From Streptomyces gossypii (GTDB lineage: Bacteria > Actinomycetota > Actinomycetes > Streptomycetales > Streptomycetaceae), in the NCBI RefSeq assembly GCF_025165795.1, contig NZ_JAJAGO010000003.1, forward strand, positions 1 through 64,000: DNA of 64,000 bases, read 5' to 3'. The notes under the pieces were generated by a model. That model worked only from the letters and a program-made list of their open reading frames with translations, had not been told where the DNA came from and ran no database searches. Position 1 is the first letter of the stretch. The number at the start of each line of letters is the position of its first letter. Made by a program: the position numbers and the translations under genes. Positions 34,597-42,049 of the stretch are shown one piece after another.

Positions 34597-35841
34597 TCAG
34601 CGGGTCCGCTGCGCGGTGAGCCGCTCGAGCGTCGGTACAACCTCGGCGGGCGTGGGCATGGCCAGCAGGTCGGCGTTGAGGCGCCTGGCGCCCTCGGTGA
34701 ACTTCGCGTCGTCCAGCACCTGGTGAAGCGCCTCCACGAAGCGCTCGGCTGTGGTCTCCGCCGGATCGTGCGCCAGACCCGCTCCGCCGTCCTGCAGATA
34801 CTGGGCTACCTCGCTCTCGTCCCAGACGGAGGCGGGCACGACGATCTGCGGGACTCCGTGCTGCAGTGCGGCGAACGCCGTGAGCAGACCGCCGTGGTGG
34901 ATGATGGCCGAGCACGTCGGCAGCAGCTGGTCGAGCGGCACGAAGTCCACGAGGCGCACGTTGTCCGGGACGGTGATGTCCGGCGGCAGCTGGTCGGCCG
35001 TGAGCGTCGCGACCACCTCGATGTCGAGGTCGGCGGCCGCGGTGAGGAAGGTGGTCGCGGCGGAGTGCTCGCCGTAGGCCTCCCGCCCGGACAGGCCGAG
35101 CGTCAGGCAGACCCGCGGGCGCTTGACCGGCTCCTGCAGCCAGCTCGGCGGAATACCGGCCTTGTTGACGGGGATCTGGCGCACCGGGATGGTGGGAAGG
35201 TCCAGCGGCAGCCTCAGGGCCTGCGGCATCGGGTCGAGCGCCCACTGTCCGGTGAGGACCTCCTCGTCGAAGGAGCAGCCGAAGAGCTGGAGGGTTTCCT
35301 CCACCATCTCGCGCAGGCTGTCGCTCCCGCCGTCCGGACGGCTCGCGAGGAACTCGCTGCGCATCCGGCCGATCTGGTCGAGCCCGGTCAGTATCCGGAC
35401 GTGGGCGGCGCCGGAGGCGCGGGCCACGACGCCGCCGTGGAAGAAGCCCGAGATCACCAGGTCGGCCTCCCAGGAACGGGCGAAGTCCACCATGTCCTCG
35501 ATCGAGCCACGCAGGCTGCCGCCCGGCAGGTCCGTCGTGAAGTACAGCGCGGACAGCCAGGTGGTCCGGAACCGGATCGACTCCGCCCTGGGGGTGCCGC
35601 CGCCGTGCAGCCCGGTCAGGGCGGAGAGGGCGGCGGGGTCGGACTGGGCCGCCGCGCCCATGAGGTCGATGCTGTCACCCACCGGTACCGGTGTCAGTCC
35701 GAAGTCGGTTACCTGCTCGGAGAAGTTCGGTGGGACCGCTATTCGGACATCGTGCCCGGCGGTCCGCAGCGCCCAGGCGAGCGGCGCCATGAGTGTGATG
35801 TGAGCACTGATGGGAGCGGGAGTGAAAAGGACGCGCAGCAC
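34597..35841 (-). CDS. GT1-family glycosyltransferase, EryCIII/DesVII type
   Basis: A 414-residue GT-B enzyme of the macrolide aminosugar-transferase group. Landmarks shared with EryCIII-like enzymes include PLAWALRTAGHDVRI (20-34), FDEEVLTGQWALDP (191-204), RVCLTLGLSGRE near 243 and the NDP-sugar site HHGG (315-318). After HHGG the usual PGS is replaced by LLT, an unusual donor-site change. Members of this group normally need a cytochrome-P450-like helper protein (EryCII, DesVIII); none is present in the window. The GTG start has a GGAGGAACT site. It is the only glycosyltransferase here and should attach the dTDP-aminosugar. Confidence 0.92.
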   Translation of the reverse strand: MLRVLFTPAPISAHITLMAPLAWALRTAGHDVRIAVPPNFSEQVTDFGLTPVPVGDSIDLMGAAAQSDPAALSALTGLHGGGTPRAESIRFRTTWLSALYFTTDLPGGSLRGSIEDMVDFARSWEADLVISGFFHGGVVARASGAAHVRILTGLDQIGRMRSEFLASRPDGGSDSLREMVEETLQLFGCSFDEEVLTGQWALDPMPQALRLPLDLPTIPVRQIPVNKAGIPPSWLQEPVKRPRVCLTLGLSGREAYGEHSAATTFLTAAADLDIEVVATLTADQLPPDITVPDNVRLVDFVPLDQLLPTCSAIIHHGGLLTAFAALQHGVPQIVVPASVWDESEVAQYLQDGGAGLAHDPAETTAERFVEALHQVLDDAKFTEGARRLNADLLAMPTPAEVVPTLERLTAQRTR

Positions 35842-35932
35842 AGTTCCTCCGTCGGTGGCGTGGCGAGCGGGTTTCTGGGGTGTGGGGCTTCGGGGTCTTC
35901 GGGTGCTTCGGGCCCGGGTGCTTCGGGGCCGG

Positions 35933-36946
35933 CTATCGCGGCGGCACGCCTGCTGGAGCGACGGCGCCGCGTGGGCGGGCGACCGCGATCAGGGACTCCA
36001 CCGTCGCGACCGGACCGGCGTCGGAGAAGATCTCACCGGAGACGAAGGCGTTTCCGGCGATCATCCGTTCCAGCCGTACGACATGCCGCAGGCGGTCGCC
36101 CGGGAAGACCGGGCCGTTGAACCGGCAGTTCCGGAGGGCGCCCAGCATCAGCACACCGTCGTCCGTGGCGAGTTCCGCGCTCGACAGCCACAGGAGCGCC
36201 GCCGACTGCCCGAAGGATTCGAAGATCAGCGAGCGCGGATAGGCGTACCGCCCGGCGGGCAGCCCTTCGGGCAGGCCCTGGTAGCACGGCTCGCTGCCGG
36301 TTATCGATTTGACGGACGAGAGCTCCTCGCCGGGGCTCAGGGCGATCACCCGGTCGACGAGCAGGATCGGATGCCGTACGGGCAGCAGCTCCCGGATGCG
36401 CGCATGGTCCAACACCGTGTCCCCGGCGGCGGGAACGGGGGGCGGCGGCGGGTCGAGCCGGTCCCGGCTCTGGTCCTGGTTCTGGCTGTGGTCCTGGTCC
36501 TGGTCCACGCCGATGAGGACCCGCAGGGTCGCGACATCCCGCCCGTCCCGGCCCGTGCACCGCACGCGCAGCTCATGGTGGCCGCCGGCGGCCTGCTCGC
36601 CCACCGCGTCCAGCGTGATCTCGTCGCCTTCGAGCATGGGTGCCAGCAGCCGGGCCGACAGGATCCGCAGCAGCTCCGGCGGATCCGCCGAAGGGAACGC
36701 CACGGCCACCGCCTGCCGCAGTCCTTCCAGCAGGAACACGGCGGGCAGCATGATCAGTTTGGGGAAGTGCCCGGCCATGTACGGGTCCTGGGCGCAGACC
36801 GTCTTGGTCGCGCGCAGCCGGAAGCCCGTGGGGGCCGTGGTCACTTCCACCTCGTCGACCGCACCCAGGGGGGCTGCGTAGGGCGGGGCGTACGGACGCG
36901 GTGCGCGTCGTTCCTGCCTGCCAGGCGCGGTGACGGCGTCTGTCAC
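35933..36946 (-). CDS. double-hotdog FabZ-like dehydratase
   Basis: A 337-residue protein with two FabZ/FabA-like hotdog domains. Domain 1 (about 35-147) keeps the catalytic pair: His60 in AGHFP (58-62) and Glu74 in FLLEGLRQA. Domain 2 (about 185-330) has the RHPILLVDRV entry strand (191-200) and Glu243 in IFESFGQ, but the GHFP histidine is lost. An Asp/Gln-rich then proline-rich linker (148-175) joins them. It probably dehydrates beta-hydroxyacyl-ACP with domain 1 active and domain 2 structural. The GTG at 36946 overlaps the DsrE-like stop by 4 nt. This gives the system KS, KR and DH but no enoyl reductase, so a polyene chain is likely. Confidence 0.88.
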   Translation of the reverse strand: MTDAVTAPGRQERRAPRPYAPPYAAPLGAVDEVEVTTAPTGFRLRATKTVCAQDPYMAGHFPKLIMLPAVFLLEGLRQAVAVAFPSADPPELLRILSARLLAPMLEGDEITLDAVGEQAAGGHHELRVRCTGRDGRDVATLRVLIGVDQDQDHSQNQDQSRDRLDPPPPPVPAAGDTVLDHARIRELLPVRHPILLVDRVIALSPGEELSSVKSITGSEPCYQGLPEGLPAGRYAYPRSLIFESFGQSAALLWLSSAELATDDGVLMLGALRNCRFNGPVFPGDRLRHVVRLERMIAGNAFVSGEIFSDAGPVATVESLIAVARPRGAVAPAGVPPR

Positions 36947-37335
36947 AGGAACCACACTCCGTCGAACTCAGGCCACCGTTGGGCCAGTTCGTTGGTGTCG
37001 ACGCACCGCACGCCCGGGACCAGATCGTCCGGGCCGAGGCCGAAGACCGCCAGATCCCGCTCGTCCGCCATCACCGGGACCCCGTCGGCGACCAGCTGGC
37101 GCACCGAGTTCCGGTAGTCCGGCAGCGTGTCGAGGCGCACCGTGCCGAATGTCACCACGGGCTGGTAGTCGCTCTCGTCCACGGCCAGCGTCACCGCCGC
37201 ACCGCGGAGCGCGAGTTCCATGCCGGGGAACTGCTGCTGGAAGTCGAGGATGCCGTACAGCGTGTCGAAGAACTGCACCTCGACGGCGCCCCGGTAGGCG
37301 CGGTCGACGACTCCGAGAACCCGGTAACCGGACAT
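36943..37335 (-). CDS. DsrE/DsrF (TusC)-like protein
   Basis: A 130-residue small alpha/beta protein with a DsrE-fold pattern: an N-terminal strand RVLGVVDRAY, a helix, then GAAVTLAVDESD, and a C-terminal strand DGVWFL. It contains no cysteine in the body I can assign to sulfur carriage, as is true for many TusC/DsrF subunits. The ATG overlaps the upstream stop by one base (TGATG) and its stop overlaps the dehydratase start. Third gene of a DsrH-DsrE-DsrF-like set; assignment is by size, order and weak pattern. Confidence 0.6.
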   Translation of the reverse strand: MSGYRVLGVVDRAYRGAVEVQFFDTLYGILDFQQQFPGMELALRGAAVTLAVDESDYQPVVTFGTVRLDTLPDYRNSVRQLVADGVPVMADERDLAVFGLGPDDLVPGVRCVDTNELAQRWPEFDGVWFL

Positions 37336-37745
37336 CAGCAGCCTCCGATGAAGACGGTTCGCCGCGACGCCTGGATGGTGGAGAGGAATCTCGCGGGCGA
37401 TCGGTAGCGGATCTCGCTGATGTGGTCCGTCGCGCCGCGTTCCGCGCTGCACGCGGTGCAGGCGATCCAGGAGAGGCGTCCGGGGTTCTCCGCGAGCATC
37501 CGGCGTACGATCTCCGCGCTCGACGGGTAGGTGCCCTGCGTGTCGCGTGTGTTGACCGGCTTGCTCGTGCCGTGCGCGTTCTGGGTGAGCATGTTCGCGT
37601 AGCCGCAGGCCCACACCCGCACGGTCTTCTCCTGGTCGAGCGCCGCCTGGCCGAGGCGGAGCGCGGTGGTGATCACGTCGTTGGAGTGCGGCGCAGCGGT
37701 GACGATGAGGAGGAGGTCCCACTGGCGCTGTGCGATGACGGCCAT
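37335..37745 (-). CDS. DsrE (TusD)-like sulfur-carrier subunit
   Basis: A 136-residue DsrE-fold protein. The N-terminal strand WDLLLIVTAAPHSND leads into a helix, then VRVWACGYANML. WIACTACSAERG carries Cys96 and Cys99 at the position where TusD/DsrE hold the persulfide-carrying cysteine (ICVAAALRRG in E. coli TusD, from memory). TusD passes sulfane sulfur within the TusBCD complex. The ATG at 37745 is coupled to the DsrH-like stop (TGATG). A sulfur relay gene in a PKS operon is unusual; a sulfur atom may be added to the product, or the fold may have been reused. Confidence 0.65.
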   Translation of the reverse strand: MAVIAQRQWDLLLIVTAAPHSNDVITTALRLGQAALDQEKTVRVWACGYANMLTQNAHGTSKPVNTRDTQGTYPSSAEIVRRMLAENPGRLSWIACTACSAERGATDHISEIRYRSPARFLSTIQASRRTVFIGGC

Positions 37746-38077
37746 CAGTGCCACACCACTTGGCATCCGTCGGCGAACAATTCCTGGACCACCGTGTCCA
37801 TCCCCACCTGTTTCACATGGCTTGGCAAAGAGCGTGCGGGCAGGGCCCGTTGAGCCGTCGAGAAGTCGTCGACGAGGACGTTCCCGCCGGATTCGGCGAG
37901 GCGCTTAAGCAGTTCCGAGGCGCCGTCCGCCACCGCGAACACGCCGTCCTGGACGAGGAACAGCGACACCTCGTTCCCCGCCTCGGCGAGCACGCAGGCG
38001 TCCTCGATGAAACGCGCGGCGTTCGGCCCCGCCCAGGTGCCCTGGCTTTCGATGAGCAGATAGCGTTTCACTGGCAT
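37745..38077 (-). CDS. DsrH (TusB)-like protein
   Basis: A 110-residue protein with a DsrE/DsrH-type fold. KRYLLIESQG forms the first strand and SLFLVQDGVFAVA (38-50) matches the LLLLQDGV segment of TusB/DsrH; the ending VVQELFADGCQVVW has the conserved C-terminal strand. It overlaps the SRPBCC gene by 10 nt and is coupled to the DsrE-like gene by TGATG. The three-gene order resembles the tusDCB/dsrEFH unit, though shuffled. No cysteine desulfurase, TusA or TusE lies in the window. Confidence 0.62.
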   Translation of the reverse strand: MPVKRYLLIESQGTWAGPNAARFIEDACVLAEAGNEVSLFLVQDGVFAVADGASELLKRLAESGGNVLVDDFSTAQRALPARSLPSHVKQVGMDTVVQELFADGCQVVWH

Positions 38078-38598
38078 GACTGCGCCTCCTGGTCCCGCTG
38101 CGCGAGCTCCTTGAGGTTCAGCAGCTGCTTGCGCATGATGACGGCGTCGGCCAAGGCGAGCGGTCCTCGAATCCACCGGGAAAGGCCCCGGTCCCCGGGC
38201 ACGTTGAGCCGCACCACGATGCGGCTGCCGCCGGGCTCGCGCGGCACCACGCGGTAGGTGACGGCGAGCGTTCCGTACAGCCGCTGGGTCAGCGGGAAGG
38301 TCACCCCGGTCATGTGGTCGCCGGCGGCGAAGTCGACGAGTTCGAAGGCCAGAAAGCGCTGCCCGACGGCGAGTTCGTCCGCGCCGGGCGTCAGCGTACG
38401 GCTGCACCGCCACATCCGGCCGTAGGTGTAGTCGCCGGTCGTCAGCTGACACAGCCAGCGGTACGTCAAGGGCACCGACGCATCGACGTCCACGGCCCGG
38501 TGGTAGCTCTTGTACGGCTTGTCCAGATACCGGTCGCACGGATAGGACGCAGCCGCGTCCGCGTCCGTCGCGCCCCACCTCCGGTCATCGTTGAGCAT
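38068..38598 (-). CDS. SRPBCC-like protein of unknown function
   Basis: A 176-residue protein that looks like a START/Bet v1-type SRPBCC fold: an early VDVDASVPLTYRWLCQL segment, several antiparallel strands (FELVDFAAGDHMTGV, TLAVTYRVVPREPGG) and a long C-terminal helix (ADAVIMRKQLLNLKELA). SRPBCC proteins bind hydrophobic ligands and include polyketide aromatases/cyclases. The assignment rests on pattern, not on diagnostic residues. It lies 33 nt after ACP2 and overlaps the DsrH-like gene by 10 nt, so it belongs to the polyketide operon. Confidence 0.6.
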   Translation of the reverse strand: MLNDDRRWGATDADAAASYPCDRYLDKPYKSYHRAVDVDASVPLTYRWLCQLTTGDYTYGRMWRCSRTLTPGADELAVGQRFLAFELVDFAAGDHMTGVTFPLTQRLYGTLAVTYRVVPREPGGSRIVVRLNVPGDRGLSRWIRGPLALADAVIMRKQLLNLKELAQRDQEAQSCQ

Positions 38599-38631
38599 GG
38601 TGCCTCCTGCTGTGACCGGGTGCGCGGCGGC

Positions 38632-38883
38632 TCACGCCGACGCCAGTTTCGTGTCCAGCAGGTGGTACACGTCCGGCAGCTTGTGAAGGCCGACGACCTC
38701 CGCCTCCTCGACCTTGATCTGATACCGGCGCTCCAGGGTCACCGCGAGTTCCAGTGCGATCAGTGAATCCACGTGGAGATCCTCAACGAACCGCACTTCG
38801 TCGGTCAGCGAGGCGGTCTCGATGTCCAGCACATCGGCGATCAATTCCCGCAGTTCCGTCCTGCTCACCGGGGAAGCTGTCAT
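38632..38883 (-). CDS. acyl carrier protein 2
   Basis: An 83-residue ACP with Ser40 in LHVDSLIALEL as the phosphopantetheine site. It has an AGAAGGA ribosome site 6-7 nt before the ATG. It follows the KS3/CLF3 pair with the recombinase-domain gene between, whose frame runs 101 nt into it. It is clearly different from ACP1, so the two KS groups may use separate carriers. Confidence 0.93.
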   Translation of the reverse strand: MTASPVSRTELRELIADVLDIETASLTDEVRFVEDLHVDSLIALELAVTLERRYQIKVEEAEVVGLHKLPDVYHLLDTKLASA

Positions 38884-39808
38884 CGCTGTATCCTTCTCTG
38901 TAGAGCCACTCTCGGGAGGGCTGGATGTCCAGGACCCCGCGGACCACCAGGCCCGCAGGTTCGAGCACCGCCTTGACGCGGAGCGTGCGGTCGGCAGCGG
39001 AGTAGCAGAGGCGCAGGCCGAGTGCCTGAAGCGCGGCGGACTGTTCCCGGGGGCCCTGGTTCAGGGCCCGCAGGCGGCGGGCGGTCGCTTCGACCGTCAT
39101 CAGCCGGTCGGGCTGGGCGAGGCCGGGCACGTCCAGCCGCATGAGGTGGCGCGGTGCACACATCGACCCTAGCCAGCGGTACAGCAGGTGCACGGCGACG
39201 CGCTCACGCAGATAGACGTTCCGCGGGTGGTCGATTTTGTTGGCGGCAGCGTACTCGGCCGGAATCCGGCAACGGTAGTAAGGCTCCGCGTTGTTGAAGG
39301 TCCCGTCCATGACGCGCTTGCACCTCGCGCAGCGCACCAGGCCCTGCATCAGATGCCGCGGCAGTGCGCTGACGCCGCTGCGCGACCCCGCCTTACGGCT
39401 CGCGAACATCTGGCGTACTCGCGCGACCTCCTCCGGCGGCACGATCGGCTCCGGTTCGCCCGAGGCGGGACGGGGCCGGCCGACCGCGGTGCTGAAGCCC
39501 CCGTAGCGCGGGTTGACGAGGATCGTCCGTACCGCGCTCTTGGACCAGGCGGGGGTGTCCGACGCCGTGGTCCCGCCGCTTGCCCCCGGGCTCGGCACGC
39601 CGTCGGCGGTCAGCTGCTCGGCGATCGTCTGCAGCCCTTTGCCGTCGAGGTACTCCCGGAAGATGTGCCGCACCACGGGTGCGGTGCGCTCGTCCGGCAC
39701 GGGCCAGCGAGCGGGACGCCCGTCGAGCGTGGTGATCAGCCGGTAGCCGTACGGAGGGCGGCCCCGCAGCCACATCGTGGGGGACGGCGCCGTCAACGTG
39801 TCCGTCAT
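38783..39808 (-). CDS. serine-recombinase C-terminal domain protein lacking the resolvase catalytic domain
   Basis: A 341-residue protein that begins directly with the large-serine-recombinase DNA-binding part. RGRPPYGYRL (16-25) opens the Recombinase domain (about 20-140), and a zinc ribbon follows with Cys160 and Cys163 (CARC), Cys180 (YYRCRIPAEYA) and the HPRNVYLRE segment. The N-terminal resolvase domain with the catalytic serine is absent. The ATG overlaps the CLF3 stop by 4 nt, as if integrated in the operon, while the 3' end runs 101 nt into ACP2 in another frame. It may be a remnant, or a reused DNA-binding protein. The reading frame is intact for over 1 kb. Confidence 0.82.
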   Translation of the reverse strand: MTDTLTAPSPTMWLRGRPPYGYRLITTLDGRPARWPVPDERTAPVVRHIFREYLDGKGLQTIAEQLTADGVPSPGASGGTTASDTPAWSKSAVRTILVNPRYGGFSTAVGRPRPASGEPEPIVPPEEVARVRQMFASRKAGSRSGVSALPRHLMQGLVRCARCKRVMDGTFNNAEPYYRCRIPAEYAAANKIDHPRNVYLRERVAVHLLYRWLGSMCAPRHLMRLDVPGLAQPDRLMTVEATARRLRALNQGPREQSAALQALGLRLCYSAADRTLRVKAVLEPAGLVVRGVLDIQPSREWLYREGYSDDSFPGEQDGTAGIDRRCAGHRDRLADRRSAVR

Positions 39809-40752
39809 GCCGCCTCCCCACGGGTGGCCACCGCGACGAGGTGCCCGTCCTCGGAGGCCGCGAGCACCAGGCCCGGCCCCGGATCGCGCAGGATCCAGGC
39901 GAGCTGGAGCATCGCCGAGACCGCACCGAAGCCGGCGTCGGCGCCCACGGCGGGGCCGTCTTCGACGAGGCGGCCGGCGAGCTCCCCGCGCACAGCCTCG
40001 TCCGCCGCCGCCATCGAATCCGGACCGCAGAACGCGTACCGGATGTTCTCGCTCGCGCCGGCCAGCTTCGCCACCCGCTGCACGGCGGCCGCGAGTGCCG
40101 AGGGATCGGGCTGTCCGCCGGCCCGCACCGGCAGGAACCGGGAGGCGCCGCCGATGATCTCCGGTCCCGGTTCCGAGGACGCCTCCAGGTGCAGGACGGC
40201 GGCGCCGCCCAGAGTGCTGCCGTTGGGCGCCGCATCCTCGGTGGCACCGGCGAACACCCGGTCGGCCCGGCCGCGCCGGATGGCCGCCACCGCGTGGGAG
40301 ACGGCCTCCAGACCGGAGACGACCGGGTTGGTGAAGGTCACCGAGAACGCCTGGCAGGAGAGGGCGATCGCCAGCTGACTGGCCGGAATGTTCACCGAGA
40401 AGCCGGGCAGCTCGGCCGGGCTGAGCCCGCTGAGTCCCTCCTCCTGGAAGGTGCGGTCCAGCCGCGCGTGCAGCGCGCCGATTCCGTGGTGCGTACCGGT
40501 GGTGACTCCCACGCGCTCCGGCCGCCGCCACGACGGGGCAGGCTCGCCGGGGCGGCGGCCGACGGCCGTGTTGGCCGCGGCGAGGAGGTGACGGGTGGCG
40601 GGGGTGAGGTACTTCCAGCCCCGCGCACCGAGGTAGGGGACGGGATCGAACCAGTCCTCGCCCACCGCGGGTGCGGGGGCGACGCTGCCGAGGTCCGCGA
40701 CCTCGCGCACCCCCGGCGCGATCACGCCGATGCCGCTGACTCGGACGCTCAT
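39805..40752 (-). CDS. chain-length-factor-like ketosynthase homolog (pair 3)
   Basis: A short, 315-residue KS homolog. The elbow region reads FSVTFTNPVVSGLEAV, so the nucleophile position (aligned by SGLEAV) is Val144 rather than Cys; an out-of-register Cys is at 133. No AHGTGT motif is present; the second half is compact and ends without the usual NxFGFGGxN element. It overlaps KS3 by 4 nt and is best seen as the CLF-like partner of KS3. Its N-terminal VSGIGVIAPGV and GTHHGIGALHARL segments keep the thiolase fold recognisable. Confidence 0.85.
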   Translation of the reverse strand: MSVRVSGIGVIAPGVREVADLGSVAPAPAVGEDWFDPVPYLGARGWKYLTPATRHLLAAANTAVGRRPGEPAPSWRRPERVGVTTGTHHGIGALHARLDRTFQEEGLSGLSPAELPGFSVNIPASQLAIALSCQAFSVTFTNPVVSGLEAVSHAVAAIRRGRADRVFAGATEDAAPNGSTLGGAAVLHLEASSEPGPEIIGGASRFLPVRAGGQPDPSALAAAVQRVAKLAGASENIRYAFCGPDSMAAADEAVRGELAGRLVEDGPAVGADAGFGAVSAMLQLAWILRDPGPGLVLAASEDGHLVAVATRGEAA

Positions 40753-42008
40753 GACGCGGCCCCCAGCACGACGGCGGCGTTGTTTCCGCCGAAGCCGGTC
40801 CCGCAGACCAGGACGCGAGGCTCGGCAAGGCGCTCCGGGCCGTCCGCCGGAACCGGAACCCGCAGCGGGAACTCCGGGTCCACGGTGCTGACATGGGGGT
40901 TCGGCGGCACCATACCGTGGCCGAGCATCAGGACCGCGGCGACCGCGCCGAAGAGCCCGGCGGCGCCCGCCGTGTGCCCGATCACTCCCTTGATGCCGTA
41001 CGCCGGCACGTCCGCGGCCGAAGCGCCCAGCGCGGCGGCGACCGCCGCGCTCTCCACCTTGTCGTTCACGGCGATACCCGCGCGGTGCAGGATCACGGCT
41101 CCCGGCGGTCCGGACGCCTCGTCCAGTGCGGCCGACATGGCTCTGAGCAGTTGCTGTCCACCGGGCTCCGGCGCCGTCGGATGGTGCGCGTCGCAGCTCC
41201 ACCCCGCTCCTTCGAGGACCGCGAGCACGGTGGCACCGCGTCGGCGGGCGTGCTCGGCGGACTCGATGACCACGGCCGCCGCACCCTCACCGGTGACCAT
41301 GCCCTGCCGGGCGGTGTCGAACGGACGGCACAGCTCCGGGTCGAGCAGCCCGAACCGGACCAGGGACACGAGCGCGACCCGCGAGTACACGTCGGCTCCG
41401 CACGCGACGACGACCTCCGCCTCGCCGTCGCGAATCAGGTCCGCTGCTTCCGTTATCGCGTAGACCCCCGCCGAACAGGCGGTGCTGAGGCTGAGGTTGG
41501 GCCCGCCCAGCCCGTGCTCCCGGGCGACCGCCGCAGCCACCCGGAAGGACGAGGAGGATCCGTCGCCGGGGTAGTCGGTGCCCGACTCGGCCATGTCGAG
41601 GTCGCCGAGCGTGGTGCCCGCGACCACTCCGGTCTCCGCCCGCAGTCCGTCCGGCAGGCCCGCGTCGGACAACGCCTCGCCGACCGCCCGGATCGCCAGT
41701 CCACTGGCCCGGCCGGGCAGGCCGCCCTGCCCCGCTCCCGCTGCCTCCCCGTCATCGGCGGCCGAGCCCGCGCCGTCGAGCACCCGGTACACCGGCGCCT
41801 GCTGAGGCAGCCCGCAGTCGTCCGGCGCGGCAGCCGGCCGTGCGTCCGCGCGCAGCAGGCCCTTCCACAGCTCGTCGACCGAGCCTCCGAGGCAACTCAC
41901 CGCGCCCAGGCCGCTTATCACGACCTGAGGAGCTGTTGTCCTACCCCGGTCGGGGGCCGAGGGGTAGGACAACAGCTTCTGAGGCGACGTCTCGTGATCG
42001 GTTGGCAA
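40749..42008 (-). CDS. beta-ketoacyl-ACP synthase (KS, pair 3)
   Basis: A 419-residue ketosynthase with Cys178 in STACSAGVYAI and His345 in GVIGHTAGAA; the first histidine motif is altered to ILHRAGIAVND but keeps His308. The N-terminus has a ~25-residue leader before VVISGLGAVS. I chose the TTG at 42008 because AAGGGGG lies 6 nt upstream and no ATG/GTG fits. It starts 41 nt after rmlB and overlaps CLF3 by 4 nt. The HRAG variant suggests a specialised substrate or starter-selecting role relative to KS1 and KS2 (inference). Confidence 0.9.
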   Translation of the reverse strand: MPTDHETSPQKLLSYPSAPDRGRTTAPQVVISGLGAVSCLGGSVDELWKGLLRADARPAAAPDDCGLPQQAPVYRVLDGAGSAADDGEAAGAGQGGLPGRASGLAIRAVGEALSDAGLPDGLRAETGVVAGTTLGDLDMAESGTDYPGDGSSSSFRVAAAVAREHGLGGPNLSLSTACSAGVYAITEAADLIRDGEAEVVVACGADVYSRVALVSLVRFGLLDPELCRPFDTARQGMVTGEGAAAVVIESAEHARRRGATVLAVLEGAGWSCDAHHPTAPEPGGQQLLRAMSAALDEASGPPGAVILHRAGIAVNDKVESAAVAAALGASAADVPAYGIKGVIGHTAGAAGLFGAVAAVLMLGHGMVPPNPHVSTVDPEFPLRVPVPADGPERLAEPRVLVCGTGFGGNNAAVVLGAAS

Positions 42009-42049
42009 GATGATCCCCCTTGAAGCTCTCGGACCCGGCCGGCGGTACG

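Noticed and set aside
38880..40894. A single 703-residue protein formed by reading the recombinase frame upstream through the CLF3 region
   Set aside because: The N-terminal 360 residues are Arg/Gly-rich with no fold and lie fully over CLF3 in another frame; the ATG at 39808 with a 4-nt overlap explains the gene.
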